Shown: positions 38,789-47,251 of the stretch, in pieces | Layout of the letters: each line of letters starts with the position of its first letter | How positions within the stretch are numbered: position 1 is the first letter of the stretch | Assembly (NCBI RefSeq): GCF_025950235.1 | Contig: NZ_JAPDDT010000019.1 | Span: 50,221 to 114,220 of the forward strand | From: Luteolibacter arcticus | GTDB taxonomy: Bacteria; Verrucomicrobiota; Verrucomicrobiia; Verrucomicrobiales; Akkermansiaceae | Reading direction: 5' to 3' | DNA: 64,000 nucleotides | Notes under the pieces: generated by a model | The model's database searches: none | Seen by the model: the letters and a program-made list of their open reading frames with translations, nothing else | What the model was told of the DNA's origin: nothing | Translations under genes and position numbers: made by a program

Positions 38789-38907
38789 AGAATCGACGCA
38801 AATCAGGAGCCTTGGGACCGGGCGACTGAAGACATCCAAGCATCCGATTTTCGGCGCGAAGGCCCGATCCCTTCAAAATTGGCGTTCATTCGCATCCATT
38901 CGCGGTT
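38789..38907. repeat. Decamer-period intergenic repeat
   Basis: The right arm 38877-38907 reads ATTGGCGTTC, ATTCGCATCC, ATTCGCGGTT. A short left arm, AATCGACGCAAATC at 38791-38804, is in the opposite orientation. The arrangement matches the locus at 1877-1997. It lies between the DUF5069 start and the tRNA gene. Confidence 0.7.
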
Positions 38908-38990
38908 GATATCTCCAAATGCACCCGCGGGAAATCCGCTTGCCGGACCCCGCTGGCTCTGGTTCATTCCCGCCCGTTCCGCGAGGTAAC

Positions 38991-39065
38991 GCCGATGTAG
39001 CTCAGGGGTAGAGCAGGTCATTCGTAATGATCAGGTCGGGGGTTCAAATCCCTTCATCGGCTCCA
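38991..39065 (+). tRNA. tRNA-Thr (anticodon CGT)
   Basis: A full cloverleaf: acceptor GCCGATG/CATCGGC, D arm GCTC/GAGC, anticodon stem GGTCA/TGATC with loop TTCGTAA, T arm with TTCAAAT, discriminator T and an encoded CCA. Anticodon CGT reads ACG (Thr). Confidence 0.95.
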
Positions 39066-39109
39066 CTTCCCACGCATTTTCCCGAAGGTGCGGGAATGCC
39101 GGGAGAGCC

Positions 39110-39310
39110 TCAGGGCTTGCAGACGCTACAGGTGCCGCCCGCCTTGCAGTGGCCGCAGTTTTTACAGTTCTTGCAGGCCGTGCATGTGCCCGTCGGAGAA
39201 CATTTCGCGTTGGAATAATCGCCGCAGCACGCCGACACGGGCGCGGTCACGCGGGGAATGGACGAAGAGCACCCGGCCAACACGAGGGCGAGCAAGGGGA
39301 GGAATTTCAT
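39110..39310 (-). CDS. Cysteine-rich lipoprotein, metallothionein-like
   Basis: 66 residues. Signal MKFLPLLALVLAGC gives lipidation at Cys14. The mature protein has ten more Cys; five of them (43, 46, 49, 52, 55) follow a strict CxxC period, with His54 between the last two. This pattern suggests metal binding or a small Fe-S/thiol centre at the membrane. I recognise no named family. It sits just after the tRNA on the opposite strand, 42 bp from the GH95-like gene. Confidence 0.7.
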   Translation of the reverse strand: MKFLPLLALVLAGCSSSIPRVTAPVSACCGDYSNAKCSPTGTCTACKNCKNCGHCKAGGTCSVCKP

Positions 39311-39352
39311 CGCTAGGACCCTAGCACGTGGGATGTGTTCACGCAATTCTTC

Positions 39353-41593
39353 TCACTTCAGGCCGAAGGGATTCGTCCCCTTCCCGCCCGCGGGTTCTAC
39401 GATGCCCGTGCTACCGTCGGTCAGGTCGATCCGGCCGCCGGCTTGGCAGACGAGCTTGAGGCGGTCCGGCGAAAGGACCTCCACGGTCATGTCCTTGGCA
39501 TCACGCTTCAGCGCGCTGATGCCCTTCGCCGCGAGCACGACCTCGCCGGCGTGCGGCGCGGTGAGGACGATCCAGCGGACATTCCCCTGCCCGGCGGCGG
39601 CATTGACCTCGAAGCCGCCCTCCGCCGTGAAGCCGCGGAAGACGGTCTTTTCCCACTTCGGCGACAGGGCGGGAAAAACGTGGATGATTCCATTCTGGCT
39701 GCGGAAGGCCATTTCCTGCAACGCGGTCGCACAGTGAAGCGGTGTCTCCATGACGGGTGCCGAGCCGCCTTCGCGGTAGAGCGTGTTCGCATCGACGAAC
39801 TTCCGGAAGCCGTCGAGAAAGCCCTGCGCCCGTGCGCCATCGCCGAGGATCGCGGACATGGCGATGCCGCCGGTGAAGGAGTAGCCCAGCAGCGCGCCTT
39901 TCTTCGAGTGCCAATGGTCGAGGTTCGACTTGATCCACTCTGCGCCGTGGCTTTCCGGCGTCACGATCCCGTAGGGATAGATCATGAGCAGGTGCGACCA
40001 GTGGCGGTGGCTCTTTGCGTAAGGCATGCCGGCCCCGATGAAATACGAGTCCTCGTCCTTCGGGAAAGGGACCAGCTTCTCTAGGATGCGCCGCCACTCG
40101 GGGGCGAGCGGATCCTTCGCGCCGAACTTGCCATCCATCTCTAACAGCGTGCGGCAGCCCCACACGAGACCCGCAAGATCGTAGTTCGCATCGGCCGCCT
40201 CGCCATACTCGGGACTGTGGGTCTTCGGCAGGTGCAGCAGTCCATCCGGTCCCTCGGTGAGGAAATGCCGGTGGTAATTCACCGCGCGCTTGAGCAGCGG
40301 GAAGAGCTGTTCCTTGCCAATGCGCTCATCCATCGAGACGCGGTAGTGGCGATAGAGATTGTGGCAGATCCACAGCAGATTGCCGGCCTCCATGCCGATG
40401 TCGGCACGCTCGCGAATCGGCCGGCCACCCGGTTGGCCAGCCCAGCCGAAGAGGTCCGGCCCGGTATTGCGACAGAGGGCCGCGGAGTCGGCGCGATACT
40501 TCTCATCCACCGAGCGGATCATGCCATCGAGTCCCGCCGCGAGGTGCTTCGGCACGGACTCCGCCTCCGTGAAACGGCCGGACGAGTAGAAGGTCGAGTA
40601 GCTGAGCTGCACGTTCAGATTCCACCAGGTGGCGGCCCAGCCGGACGGTTGGAGCCACGGGCCGCTATTATCGATCAGGCCGCCCCCGGCCCGGGTAGCC
40701 GAGGCCATCTTGTAGATCTGGATCCAGTAGAAGGATTCCCAGTAGGGATCGCCAAAGCTGAAGAAGCTCTTGGGATACCACTGGTGCCACCACTCGCGGT
40801 GCGAGCTTTCGAGCGTGGCAAATGCAGCGGCCGCGGATTCCTTCACGAGACCTTGGGCCTCTGCAGCAGGAAGTTCCTTGGTGTCATAGGCCACGGTCCA
40901 AAATAGCTTGTTGTCCTTCTGCTCCCACGCCGTGACGTAGCCTCCGCCCGCGGCAAGCGATTGCCCAGAACGACCCTTGCTACGATCTCCCTCGTACTTC
41001 GCGGGTGGATTGGGAACGCGTTGGTTGCGGAACTCCGCGGACAAATTTTTCTCCCGGGGACTCACCGCTGGCTCGGCCACGAAGTCGAGCGTGGCTCCAC
41101 CTTCACCCCCGCTTCGTTTCAGCTCGATGACGCCGGCCCCGTTCGTCGCGTGAATGAAGATCCGCCACGCGACCTCGCCGCGATCGGTGACCAGCTTGCC
41201 GCGCGCTTCGGCATTCCACAGGTCGATGCGCGCGGTGCTTTTCGCGGGGTCGATCTTTCCCTCCGTCTTCAACTCGAAGCGCCCGATCGGCAGGCGGCCG
41301 CGGTTCTGCACCTCGATCGCGTCCGGCACCTTGCCCTGCCACAGGTCATCGGTGCGGTGGTCGTGGACGCGATTGCTGCCCACTTGAAAACTGAGCGCAT
41401 TTTCACCTGCCAGGCGGGCCATCATGCCAAGCTCGCCATTGCCCACGAAGGGAGCTTCCCACCACTCCTTGCCCATGCGGTTCCAGACCGGATCGTGGCC
41501 GCCGAGAAAGGCAGGCCAGTCGATCCTCTCTTCCAGGGCCGTAGCGGGGAGGAGTAGGGCAGCGATCAGAAATGCGGCGCGCAGGATCTTCAT
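39353..41593 (-). CDS. Secreted GH95-like glycoside hydrolase
   Basis: 746 residues with a signal peptide 1-20 (ending PATALEER). It has the GH95 fold: FVGNGELGMMARL at the N-terminus, Asn325-x-Asn327 (WWNLNVQLSYS), Glu462 (THSPEYGEAADANYDL), and a C-terminal beta domain (GGFEVNAAAGQGNVRWIVLTAP). Where typical GH95 enzymes have the QIDGN Asp, this one has VMETPLHC, so the base residue may be Glu or lie elsewhere. Substrate probably an alpha-linked fucose, galactose or rhamnose side chain. The start at 41593 places the signal peptide. Confidence 0.78.
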   Translation of the reverse strand: MKILRAAFLIAALLLPATALEERIDWPAFLGGHDPVWNRMGKEWWEAPFVGNGELGMMARLAGENALSFQVGSNRVHDHRTDDLWQGKVPDAIEVQNRGRLPIGRFELKTEGKIDPAKSTARIDLWNAEARGKLVTDRGEVAWRIFIHATNGAGVIELKRSGGEGGATLDFVAEPAVSPREKNLSAEFRNQRVPNPPAKYEGDRSKGRSGQSLAAGGGYVTAWEQKDNKLFWTVAYDTKELPAAEAQGLVKESAAAAFATLESSHREWWHQWYPKSFFSFGDPYWESFYWIQIYKMASATRAGGGLIDNSGPWLQPSGWAATWWNLNVQLSYSTFYSSGRFTEAESVPKHLAAGLDGMIRSVDEKYRADSAALCRNTGPDLFGWAGQPGGRPIRERADIGMEAGNLLWICHNLYRHYRVSMDERIGKEQLFPLLKRAVNYHRHFLTEGPDGLLHLPKTHSPEYGEAADANYDLAGLVWGCRTLLEMDGKFGAKDPLAPEWRRILEKLVPFPKDEDSYFIGAGMPYAKSHRHWSHLLMIYPYGIVTPESHGAEWIKSNLDHWHSKKGALLGYSFTGGIAMSAILGDGARAQGFLDGFRKFVDANTLYREGGSAPVMETPLHCATALQEMAFRSQNGIIHVFPALSPKWEKTVFRGFTAEGGFEVNAAAGQGNVRWIVLTAPHAGEVVLAAKGISALKRDAKDMTVEVLSPDRLKLVCQAGGRIDLTDGSTGIVEPAGGKGTNPFGLK

Positions 41594-41637
41594 GGAACCG
41601 GTAGGCTGACAAACGCCGCCACAAAACGGCAAGCCAC

Positions 41638-41652
41638 ATTTGTCATACAAAT
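41638..41652. promoter_or_regulatory. Palindrome between the GH95-like gene and the Uma2 gene
   Basis: ATTTGT-CAT-ACAAAT, an exact 6-3-6 palindrome in an AT-rich spot, 45 bp upstream of the GH95-like start and 62 bp upstream of Uma2. A possible operator for either gene. Confidence 0.4.
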
Positions 41653-41713
41653 TTATCCATGCGTCCCGACAGAGGGATTGCACGGGCGGGCGCTTCCGCT
41701 AGAGTGACTTGGC

Positions 41714-42253
41714 ATGGACGCCGTTCTGGATCTCCCGCAAATCGGCGACCGGCACGCCTTCAATCTGGCGCGCTGGCAGGAGATTTGCGCCGACCCACAG
41801 GTGCGGGCAATCGCGGGCAGGGTCGAGTCGGACGCACACGGTCATATTCTCATGAGTCCACCCCCGGCATTCGAACATTCCCAATTCCAGTATCGGATCG
41901 CTCGGTTACTCGGCGAACTTCTTGGACATGACGGTGCATCAACGGAGTGCCCAGTCTCCACGACGAAGGGAATCCGGGGAGTCGATTCGGTCTGGATTTC
42001 AGAGGAACGACGGAAACAAGCACTTCGCAGCGGGGTCCTCTTCATCGCGCCGGAGATCTGCGTGGAAGTCCTATCGCCCGGCAACACCCGCAACGAAATG
42101 GAAGAGAAGCGTTCCCTTCTCTTCCAAGCCGGAGCCGACGAAGTCTGGTTCTGCGACACCAAGGGACGCATGTCTTTCTTTCTGCGCGACGCGCCCCTGG
42201 TGGCTGCCGAAAAGTCGCTCTATTGTCCGGGCTTCCCGGAGTCGATCGGGTAG
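41714..42253 (+). CDS. Uma2 family endonuclease-like protein
   Basis: 179 residues of the Uma2/DUF820 family, a PD-(D/E)XK nuclease fold. GRVESDAHGHILMSPPP, then GVDSVWISEERR (Asp), then ICVEVLSPGNTRNEMEEKR (Glu and Lys of the active site) and GADEVWFCD. The cellular role of this often multicopy family is unknown. Cytoplasmic. It stands alone. Confidence 0.85.
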   Translation: MDAVLDLPQIGDRHAFNLARWQEICADPQVRAIAGRVESDAHGHILMSPPPAFEHSQFQYRIARLLGELLGHDGASTECPVSTTKGIRGVDSVWISEERRKQALRSGVLFIAPEICVEVLSPGNTRNEMEEKRSLLFQAGADEVWFCDTKGRMSFFLRDAPLVAAEKSLYCPGFPESIG

Positions 42254-42266
42254 GCAAAGCTCGGCC

Positions 42267-43220
42267 GTGCCCATCGCCATGCTCATCCTCGCCTGCGTCT
42301 TGTGGGCGGTCAGCTTTCCCGTCATCAAGGCGCTGGACCTGGAGCAAACCGCGCGCCTGCCGGAGGCCTCCAAGGTCTTCTTCGCCGCGTGGCTGCAGAT
42401 GGCGCGCTTCGCCTTGGCCGCCGCGATCATGATCCCGCTGGTGGTAAGACAGTGGCCAACGCGCAAGGAGGTCATTCAGGGCACCTGGCTCGGCGCATGG
42501 GGCGGACTCGGCATGGCCCTGCAGGCATGGGGCCTCGGCTACACCGAGGCTTCCACCTCCGCCTTCCTCACCCAGGCCTACTGCGTGATCCTCCCGCTGG
42601 TGGCGTGCGTGAAAACGCGCCGCGCGCCGACGCTGAAGGTGGTGACCGCCACCGCGCTCGTCATCGTCGGCGGGGCGATTCTTTCCGGTGTGAGGCCCGG
42701 TGAATTGAAGATCGGCAAGGGCGAGGCCGCGACACTGGCCGCCGCCTTCATCTTCACCTTCCAGATCCTCACGCTGGAGAATCCGAAGTACGAGGGGAAT
42801 CGTGGCTTGCCCGTCACTTTCGCGATGTGCGTGGCGATCGCGGCGATCTTCCTGCCCGTGAGTGCCTTCCTCGCCCCAGATGCCGCCCATCTGATCTCCC
42901 CTGCCGCATCGTGGCCGGCGATCACCTTGCTGCTGGTCCTCGCGCTGGTCTGCTCGGTGGGTGCCTATGGCCTGATGAATACTTGGCAACCTCGCGTCCC
43001 CGCCACCGAGGCCGGGCTGATCTACACCACCGAGCCGGTTTTCACCGCCGGGTTCGTGCTGTTCCTGCCAGTGATGTTAGGCCAACTTGTCGGCAGCAGC
43101 TATCCGAACGAATCCCTCACCTTCTCGCTGGTGGCGGGAGGTTCGCTGATCCTCGCCGCCAACCTCCTGATGCAATGGAAACGCCGACCCCACCCGCCCG
43201 CGATCGCTCCCGCACCCTGA
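42267..43220 (+). CDS. EamA/DMT-superfamily transporter
   Basis: 317 residues with about ten transmembrane helices. LACVLWAVSFPVIKAL opens the first EamA repeat; GAYGLMNTWQPRVPATEAGLIYTTEPVFTA is typical of the second. The substrate is not evident. GTG at 42267 or ATG at 42279 could start it. Its 3' end overlaps the next gene by 46 bp in another frame, so the two are probably co-transcribed. Confidence 0.8.
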   Translation: MPIAMLILACVLWAVSFPVIKALDLEQTARLPEASKVFFAAWLQMARFALAAAIMIPLVVRQWPTRKEVIQGTWLGAWGGLGMALQAWGLGYTEASTSAFLTQAYCVILPLVACVKTRRAPTLKVVTATALVIVGGAILSGVRPGELKIGKGEAATLAAAFIFTFQILTLENPKYEGNRGLPVTFAMCVAIAAIFLPVSAFLAPDAAHLISPAASWPAITLLLVLALVCSVGAYGLMNTWQPRVPATEAGLIYTTEPVFTAGFVLFLPVMLGQLVGSSYPNESLTFSLVAGGSLILAANLLMQWKRRPHPPAIAPAP

Positions 43221-44215
43221 AAGCCCTTCGCTTCATCGGCCGCAATCTGCTGCGGCTGCTGATGGTGGTTCCCGCGCTGTGGTGCTTCGGTGCGGTCAAT
43301 TACGACGGCCCCTTTCCGGGCTCGGGCAATCTGGTCCTCGCCATCCTGTGGGCGGCACTCACGGTCTTCCTGCTGTTACGCGCCCGCTCAAAGCGCGACC
43401 GCTGGCTGTCCTTCGCTGGCGCGCTGGCGCTGGTCATTCTGCCATGGTCATTCAAGCAGCCGCGCAACGACCGCAACTGGTCGCCGGAATACGCCCGCAC
43501 CGCGAATGCCACGGTGGAGGGCGACACGGTCACCTTCACGAATTTCCGCAACTTCGACTACAAGCTCGATGGCACCATCACCGAACGCTGGGAGACCCGC
43601 ACCGTCCACCTCTCGAAGCTGCGCGGCATCGACTTCTTCCTCAACTACTGGGGCTCGCCCTTGATCGCGCACCCGATCTTTTCCTTCGACTTCGGCGATG
43701 AAGGACACATCGCCTTCTCCATCGAGACCCGCCGGGAAAAAGGCGAGACCTACACCACACTCGGCGGGCTCTACAAACTCTACGAGCTGAGCTATCTGGT
43801 CGGTGATGAGCGCGACTTCGTCCGCGTCCGCACCAATATCCGCAAGGACGAGGATGCATATCTTTTCCGGCTCGCTACCACGCCGGAAAACGCGCGGGTG
43901 CGCTTCCTCGAATACGTCAGCCAGATCCAAGAGCTCGCCGCCAAGCCGCGCTTCTACAACGTGCTCACCGCGAACTGCACCACCGCCATCCGCTCGCAGG
44001 TCCACATCAAGAAGAAGACCGTCCCGGACCTGCGGCTGCTGCTGAATGGCAAGCTCGACGAGATGTTCGCCGAGCACGGCCTGTTCGCGGTGAAGGACCT
44101 CCCCCTTGCCGAACTCAAGCAGCGCGGCCATGTCGATGAGCGCGCCATGGAGGCACAAGATGACCCGGAGTTTTCGAAAAAAATCCGGCAAAATGTGCCG
44201 GGATTTGCTCCGTAA
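43175..44215 (+). CDS. Lnb/DUF4105-type membrane protein
   Basis: 346 residues. Two or three hydrophobic segments near the N-terminus (about 22-85) are followed by a periplasmic domain of the DUF4105 family, now named the Lnb N-terminal periplasmic domain. YNVLTANCTTAIRSQV gives Cys268, the candidate nucleophile. Lnb proteins in other bacteria add the third acyl chain to lipoproteins; a similar role here is an inference. It overlaps the upstream transporter by 46 bp. No lgt or lspA nearby. Confidence 0.72.
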   Translation: METPTPPARDRSRTLKALRFIGRNLLRLLMVVPALWCFGAVNYDGPFPGSGNLVLAILWAALTVFLLLRARSKRDRWLSFAGALALVILPWSFKQPRNDRNWSPEYARTANATVEGDTVTFTNFRNFDYKLDGTITERWETRTVHLSKLRGIDFFLNYWGSPLIAHPIFSFDFGDEGHIAFSIETRREKGETYTTLGGLYKLYELSYLVGDERDFVRVRTNIRKDEDAYLFRLATTPENARVRFLEYVSQIQELAAKPRFYNVLTANCTTAIRSQVHIKKKTVPDLRLLLNGKLDEMFAEHGLFAVKDLPLAELKQRGHVDERAMEAQDDPEFSKKIRQNVPGFAP

Positions 44216-44248
44216 GTCTGCATTTTATGCAAAGATGTAAAATTGGGT

Positions 44249-44261
44249 TTTCCTAAGGAAA
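44249..44261. promoter_or_regulatory. Small palindrome before the metalloprotease
   Basis: TTTCCT-A-AGGAAA in an AT-rich 83-bp leader, 37 bp upstream of the protease start. A possible operator; weak evidence. Confidence 0.3.
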
Positions 44262-44298
44262 TCGTTGGGTATGAGTGAGGTGCTCCTCATTCCTTCCC

Positions 44299-45519
44299 AT
44301 GAAACTCCGCCATCACCTCCCGGCCATGGCGCTGCTCGGCCTCACCAGCAGTGCCTTCGCGCTCAAAATCGAGTTCCGCTACGATTACGACACCAACGGC
44401 TTCTTCAACAGCGCCGCAGCCAAGGCCGCGCTCGAAGCAGCCGCTGACTTTTACGAGCCGCTGATCCATGACTCGCTCGCGGCAATCAATCCTGCCGGCG
44501 GCAATACGTGGGAGGCCAAATTCACCCATCCAGGAAATGGCACTACCCAATTCCCGGTCGCCAATTTGGTGGTGCCGGCCGATACGATCATCATCTTCGC
44601 CGGTGGCCGGGCACTCAGCAGTGCTGGCTTGGGCGGCTACGGCGGCTACGGCGCATCCGGTAGCCAGGCTTGGTTCGATCTCCTCGCTTGCCGCGGCCAA
44701 ACCGGTGCCTTGGAGACAACGCCAACCGACTTCGCACGATGGGGCGGGGCCATCACGTTCGACACGGGAAGGACGTGGAATTTCTCGCTGACTGATCCCA
44801 CGGCCCCCGGTTCTGCGGATTTCCTTCCGATTGCCCTCCACGAATTGGGGCATGCCCTGGGGCTTGGCGGCGCACCTTCCTGGACGACCAAGATTTCCGC
44901 CAGCACCTTCACCGGAGCGCACGCCGTCCAGGTCTATGGGGGGAATGTGCCTCTTTCGGGCACCGGCCATTGGCGCGACAACTCCTGCGGCGGAACCGAT
45001 GGCTATCTGGCAAGCGACACCAATAAGATCCTCAGCAAGGCATACGGTGCCTTCGGCGCTCCTCACGGGTTCCCCCAAATCGCCCTGATGGATCCGAGCG
45101 TCTGCGGCAACGGCACTTTCCAGAAGGTCATGACCGACCTCGATATCGCCGCCCTCCGGGACGTGGGATGGGAGATCGATCCACCCTTGGATTTGACCGT
45201 CCCGAGTCTCGACCCCTCTGCCAGCCCCTTCGTCTTCTCCTGGCCGAGCACCAGTGGCTTCACCTACCGGCTGCAGCGAAGCCCTTCCCTTGCCGCGAAT
45301 TCTTGGACCACCCTTTCGACCCAAACGGGCAACGGCACCATCCAACAGTTCTCCACTGCCACTCCCGGCCTTGCGACGGCTTTTTACCGTTTGACCACCG
45401 ATGTTCCGGCGGCTGGCGCGTTGTTCGTCGAGCCTCCTCCCTTGGTTCCCGCTCCTCAATCGGCCCCTTCGATCGACGTCGAGGGTTGCCAATGCGGCAC
45501 TCCTTGGCTCGACCATTGA
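44299..45519 (+). CDS. Secreted zinc metalloprotease, matrixin/metzincin-like
   Basis: 406 residues with a signal peptide 1-23 (ending SSAFA). A zinc motif HELGHALGLGG places His181, Glu182 and His185. At the third metzincin ligand position (191) there is Gly, so another residue, perhaps His in GTGHW, must complete the site. A Met-turn-like ALMDPSV and TDLDIAALRDVGWE follow, as in secreted Verrucomicrobial peptidases. The tail from about 300 is a beta domain with paired Cys at the end. Probably a secreted endopeptidase. Confidence 0.75.
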   Translation: MKLRHHLPAMALLGLTSSAFALKIEFRYDYDTNGFFNSAAAKAALEAAADFYEPLIHDSLAAINPAGGNTWEAKFTHPGNGTTQFPVANLVVPADTIIIFAGGRALSSAGLGGYGGYGASGSQAWFDLLACRGQTGALETTPTDFARWGGAITFDTGRTWNFSLTDPTAPGSADFLPIALHELGHALGLGGAPSWTTKISASTFTGAHAVQVYGGNVPLSGTGHWRDNSCGGTDGYLASDTNKILSKAYGAFGAPHGFPQIALMDPSVCGNGTFQKVMTDLDIAALRDVGWEIDPPLDLTVPSLDPSASPFVFSWPSTSGFTYRLQRSPSLAANSWTTLSTQTGNGTIQQFSTATPGLATAFYRLTTDVPAAGALFVEPPPLVPAPQSAPSIDVEGCQCGTPWLDH

Positions 45520-45560
45520 CCGCCGCTTGACGCGGGCAGCGCCGGCGCTATTCGGGACGT

Positions 45561-45956
45561 GTGACGCTGCTCAAAACCATCGGCCTCCTGACGCTGTCGA
45601 ATATCTTCATGACCTTCGCGTGGTACGCCCACCTGAAGGACATGAAGGAAAAGCCGTGGATCATCGCCGCGCTCTTCTCGTGGGGCATCGCGTTGTTCGA
45701 GTACCTGCTGCAGGTGCCGGCGAACCGGATCGGGTCGTCCGCCTATAGCACCGGCCAGCTCAAGATCCTGCAAGAGGTCATCACGTTGTCGGTCTTCGTC
45801 CCCTTCGCGGTCTTCTACCTGAAGGAGAAGATCACGCTGAACTACCTCTACGCCGCCCTGTGTATGGGCGGGGCGGTGTTCTTCATGTTCCGCGACAAGA
45901 TCGCCCCGAAGCCGCCGGAGCCTGCTTCGGTGGAAGTTCGGCAGGATGCCGAGTGA
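45561..45956 (+). CDS. DUF486 (DMT-like) membrane protein
   Basis: 131 residues with four transmembrane helices. LTLSNIFMTFAWYAHLK, WGIALFEYLLQVPANRIG and GQLKILQEVITL match the DUF486 family of small DMT-like proteins, whose function is unknown. It starts with GTG at 45561. Its stop directly abuts the stop of the convergent phosphoesterase gene, leaving no room for a separate terminator. Confidence 0.85.
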   Translation: MTLLKTIGLLTLSNIFMTFAWYAHLKDMKEKPWIIAALFSWGIALFEYLLQVPANRIGSSAYSTGQLKILQEVITLSVFVPFAVFYLKEKITLNYLYAALCMGGAVFFMFRDKIAPKPPEPASVEVRQDAE

Positions 45957-47153
45957 TCAGGCCAACGGCTTGAACTCGACCTGCTCGATCACCTTCCCTT
46001 CGAGGTTCTTCATCACGAAGGTCAGCGCGTTCGCGTCCGCCTTGCCCTCGATCCACGTTGCCCGCTCCGGCTGCGGACCGCCGCCGACGAGCTGGCCGTA
46101 GGGAAACTCTTCCGTGCCCGGAAGCCACGCCGTCTGGTGGGTGTGACCGGAGATCACCACCTGGGTCTTCCACGCCACCAGCGAATCGTGCCAAGCCTCG
46201 CGGCTGAATCTACTAAAGGCATCGTAGCCGCCCTTCTCGTAGCCGGCATCCGGCACCTCCTTCTTCCAGCGCAGCGGGATGTGGCAGAAGACGACGCGAT
46301 ACGGAGCATCGCGGAATTCCGGGCGGGCGATGACTTGCTTCAGCCACTCAGCCTGCTCCTTGCGGAGCGCTTCAAAGGCGACACGGCCGCCGAAGCTCGG
46401 GTGATTGTCCGGCTTGTCCTCGCCGGTGTGCAGGCAGATCACTGCCATCGGCCCACTGCGGAAGGCATAGAACGGCCGGCCGCCGGGCGTGGCCACCATC
46501 TCCGGCACCTTGAAGGCCCACTTGCCACGCACGTCGTGATTTCCCCACACCAGCAACAGCGGGCGGTCTTCGCTGACATCCTGACCGGCGGGATGAAGCA
46601 GTGTCGGCACCAGCCAGTCCTCCTGATGCCAGTCATTGCAGGTATCGCCATTCCAAAGAAGGAAGTCCCCGCGCGGGGTCGAGGCGTGAAGCTTCTGGAT
46701 CGTTGGCGCATTCTGGTGCGTGTCGTTCCAGATGACGAAGCTGGTTTCCTTCGCCGCGGGATCGAGGGTACCGAATTTCTTCCACGGCCCCTCCTCCTTG
46801 CCGCTGCCATCGGTCGCCTCGGTGATGGCCCGGAGCTGATACTTTCCGCCCGGCTTCAGGCCATCGATCTTCACCCGCAGGATCTCATCGCCCTGCGGCA
46901 CGAAGCCGAAGCGGTCCGCCGCGGCGGTGCCGCTGCCGCCGTCCTCGCCCTTCCACTCCACCCGGCCGCGGGACAGCTTCGAGACCGCCCAGACCACCTC
47001 CACTCCATCGTGGCGCGGGGCCATGATCACCGCCGGGGTCTTCATCAAGGGTCCACTCGCGATGGCCGGCTGCTTCTCCTGCGCGGAGGTCACTCCCGCC
47101 ACACCAGCCACCGCCCCGCCCGCTACCTTTCCGAGGAATCCACGTCGTTTCAT
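45957..47153 (-). CDS. Tat-exported metallophosphoesterase
   Basis: 398 residues. A twin-arginine signal (MKRRGFLGKVAGGAVAGVAG) implies export folded. A fibronectin-like N-terminal domain (about 37-130) precedes a calcineurin-like phosphoesterase domain: WNDTHQN, LLWNGDTCNDW, VWGNHD, VFCHIP and SGHTH, the full set of metal ligands. It probably hydrolyses phosphate esters in the periplasm. Substrate unknown. Confidence 0.85.
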   Translation of the reverse strand: MKRRGFLGKVAGGAVAGVAGVTSAQEKQPAIASGPLMKTPAVIMAPRHDGVEVVWAVSKLSRGRVEWKGEDGGSGTAAADRFGFVPQGDEILRVKIDGLKPGGKYQLRAITEATDGSGKEEGPWKKFGTLDPAAKETSFVIWNDTHQNAPTIQKLHASTPRGDFLLWNGDTCNDWHQEDWLVPTLLHPAGQDVSEDRPLLLVWGNHDVRGKWAFKVPEMVATPGGRPFYAFRSGPMAVICLHTGEDKPDNHPSFGGRVAFEALRKEQAEWLKQVIARPEFRDAPYRVVFCHIPLRWKKEVPDAGYEKGGYDAFSRFSREAWHDSLVAWKTQVVISGHTHQTAWLPGTEEFPYGQLVGGGPQPERATWIEGKADANALTFVMKNLEGKVIEQVEFKPLA

Positions 47154-47251
47154 GTCCGTCCGAATACGTCACGAAAGCGCCGAAATCACTCCAAAACCCC
47201 ACCATTGGCGGAAATGCCAAGGGATTTGGGAAACTCGACAAAGTCGGTCCC

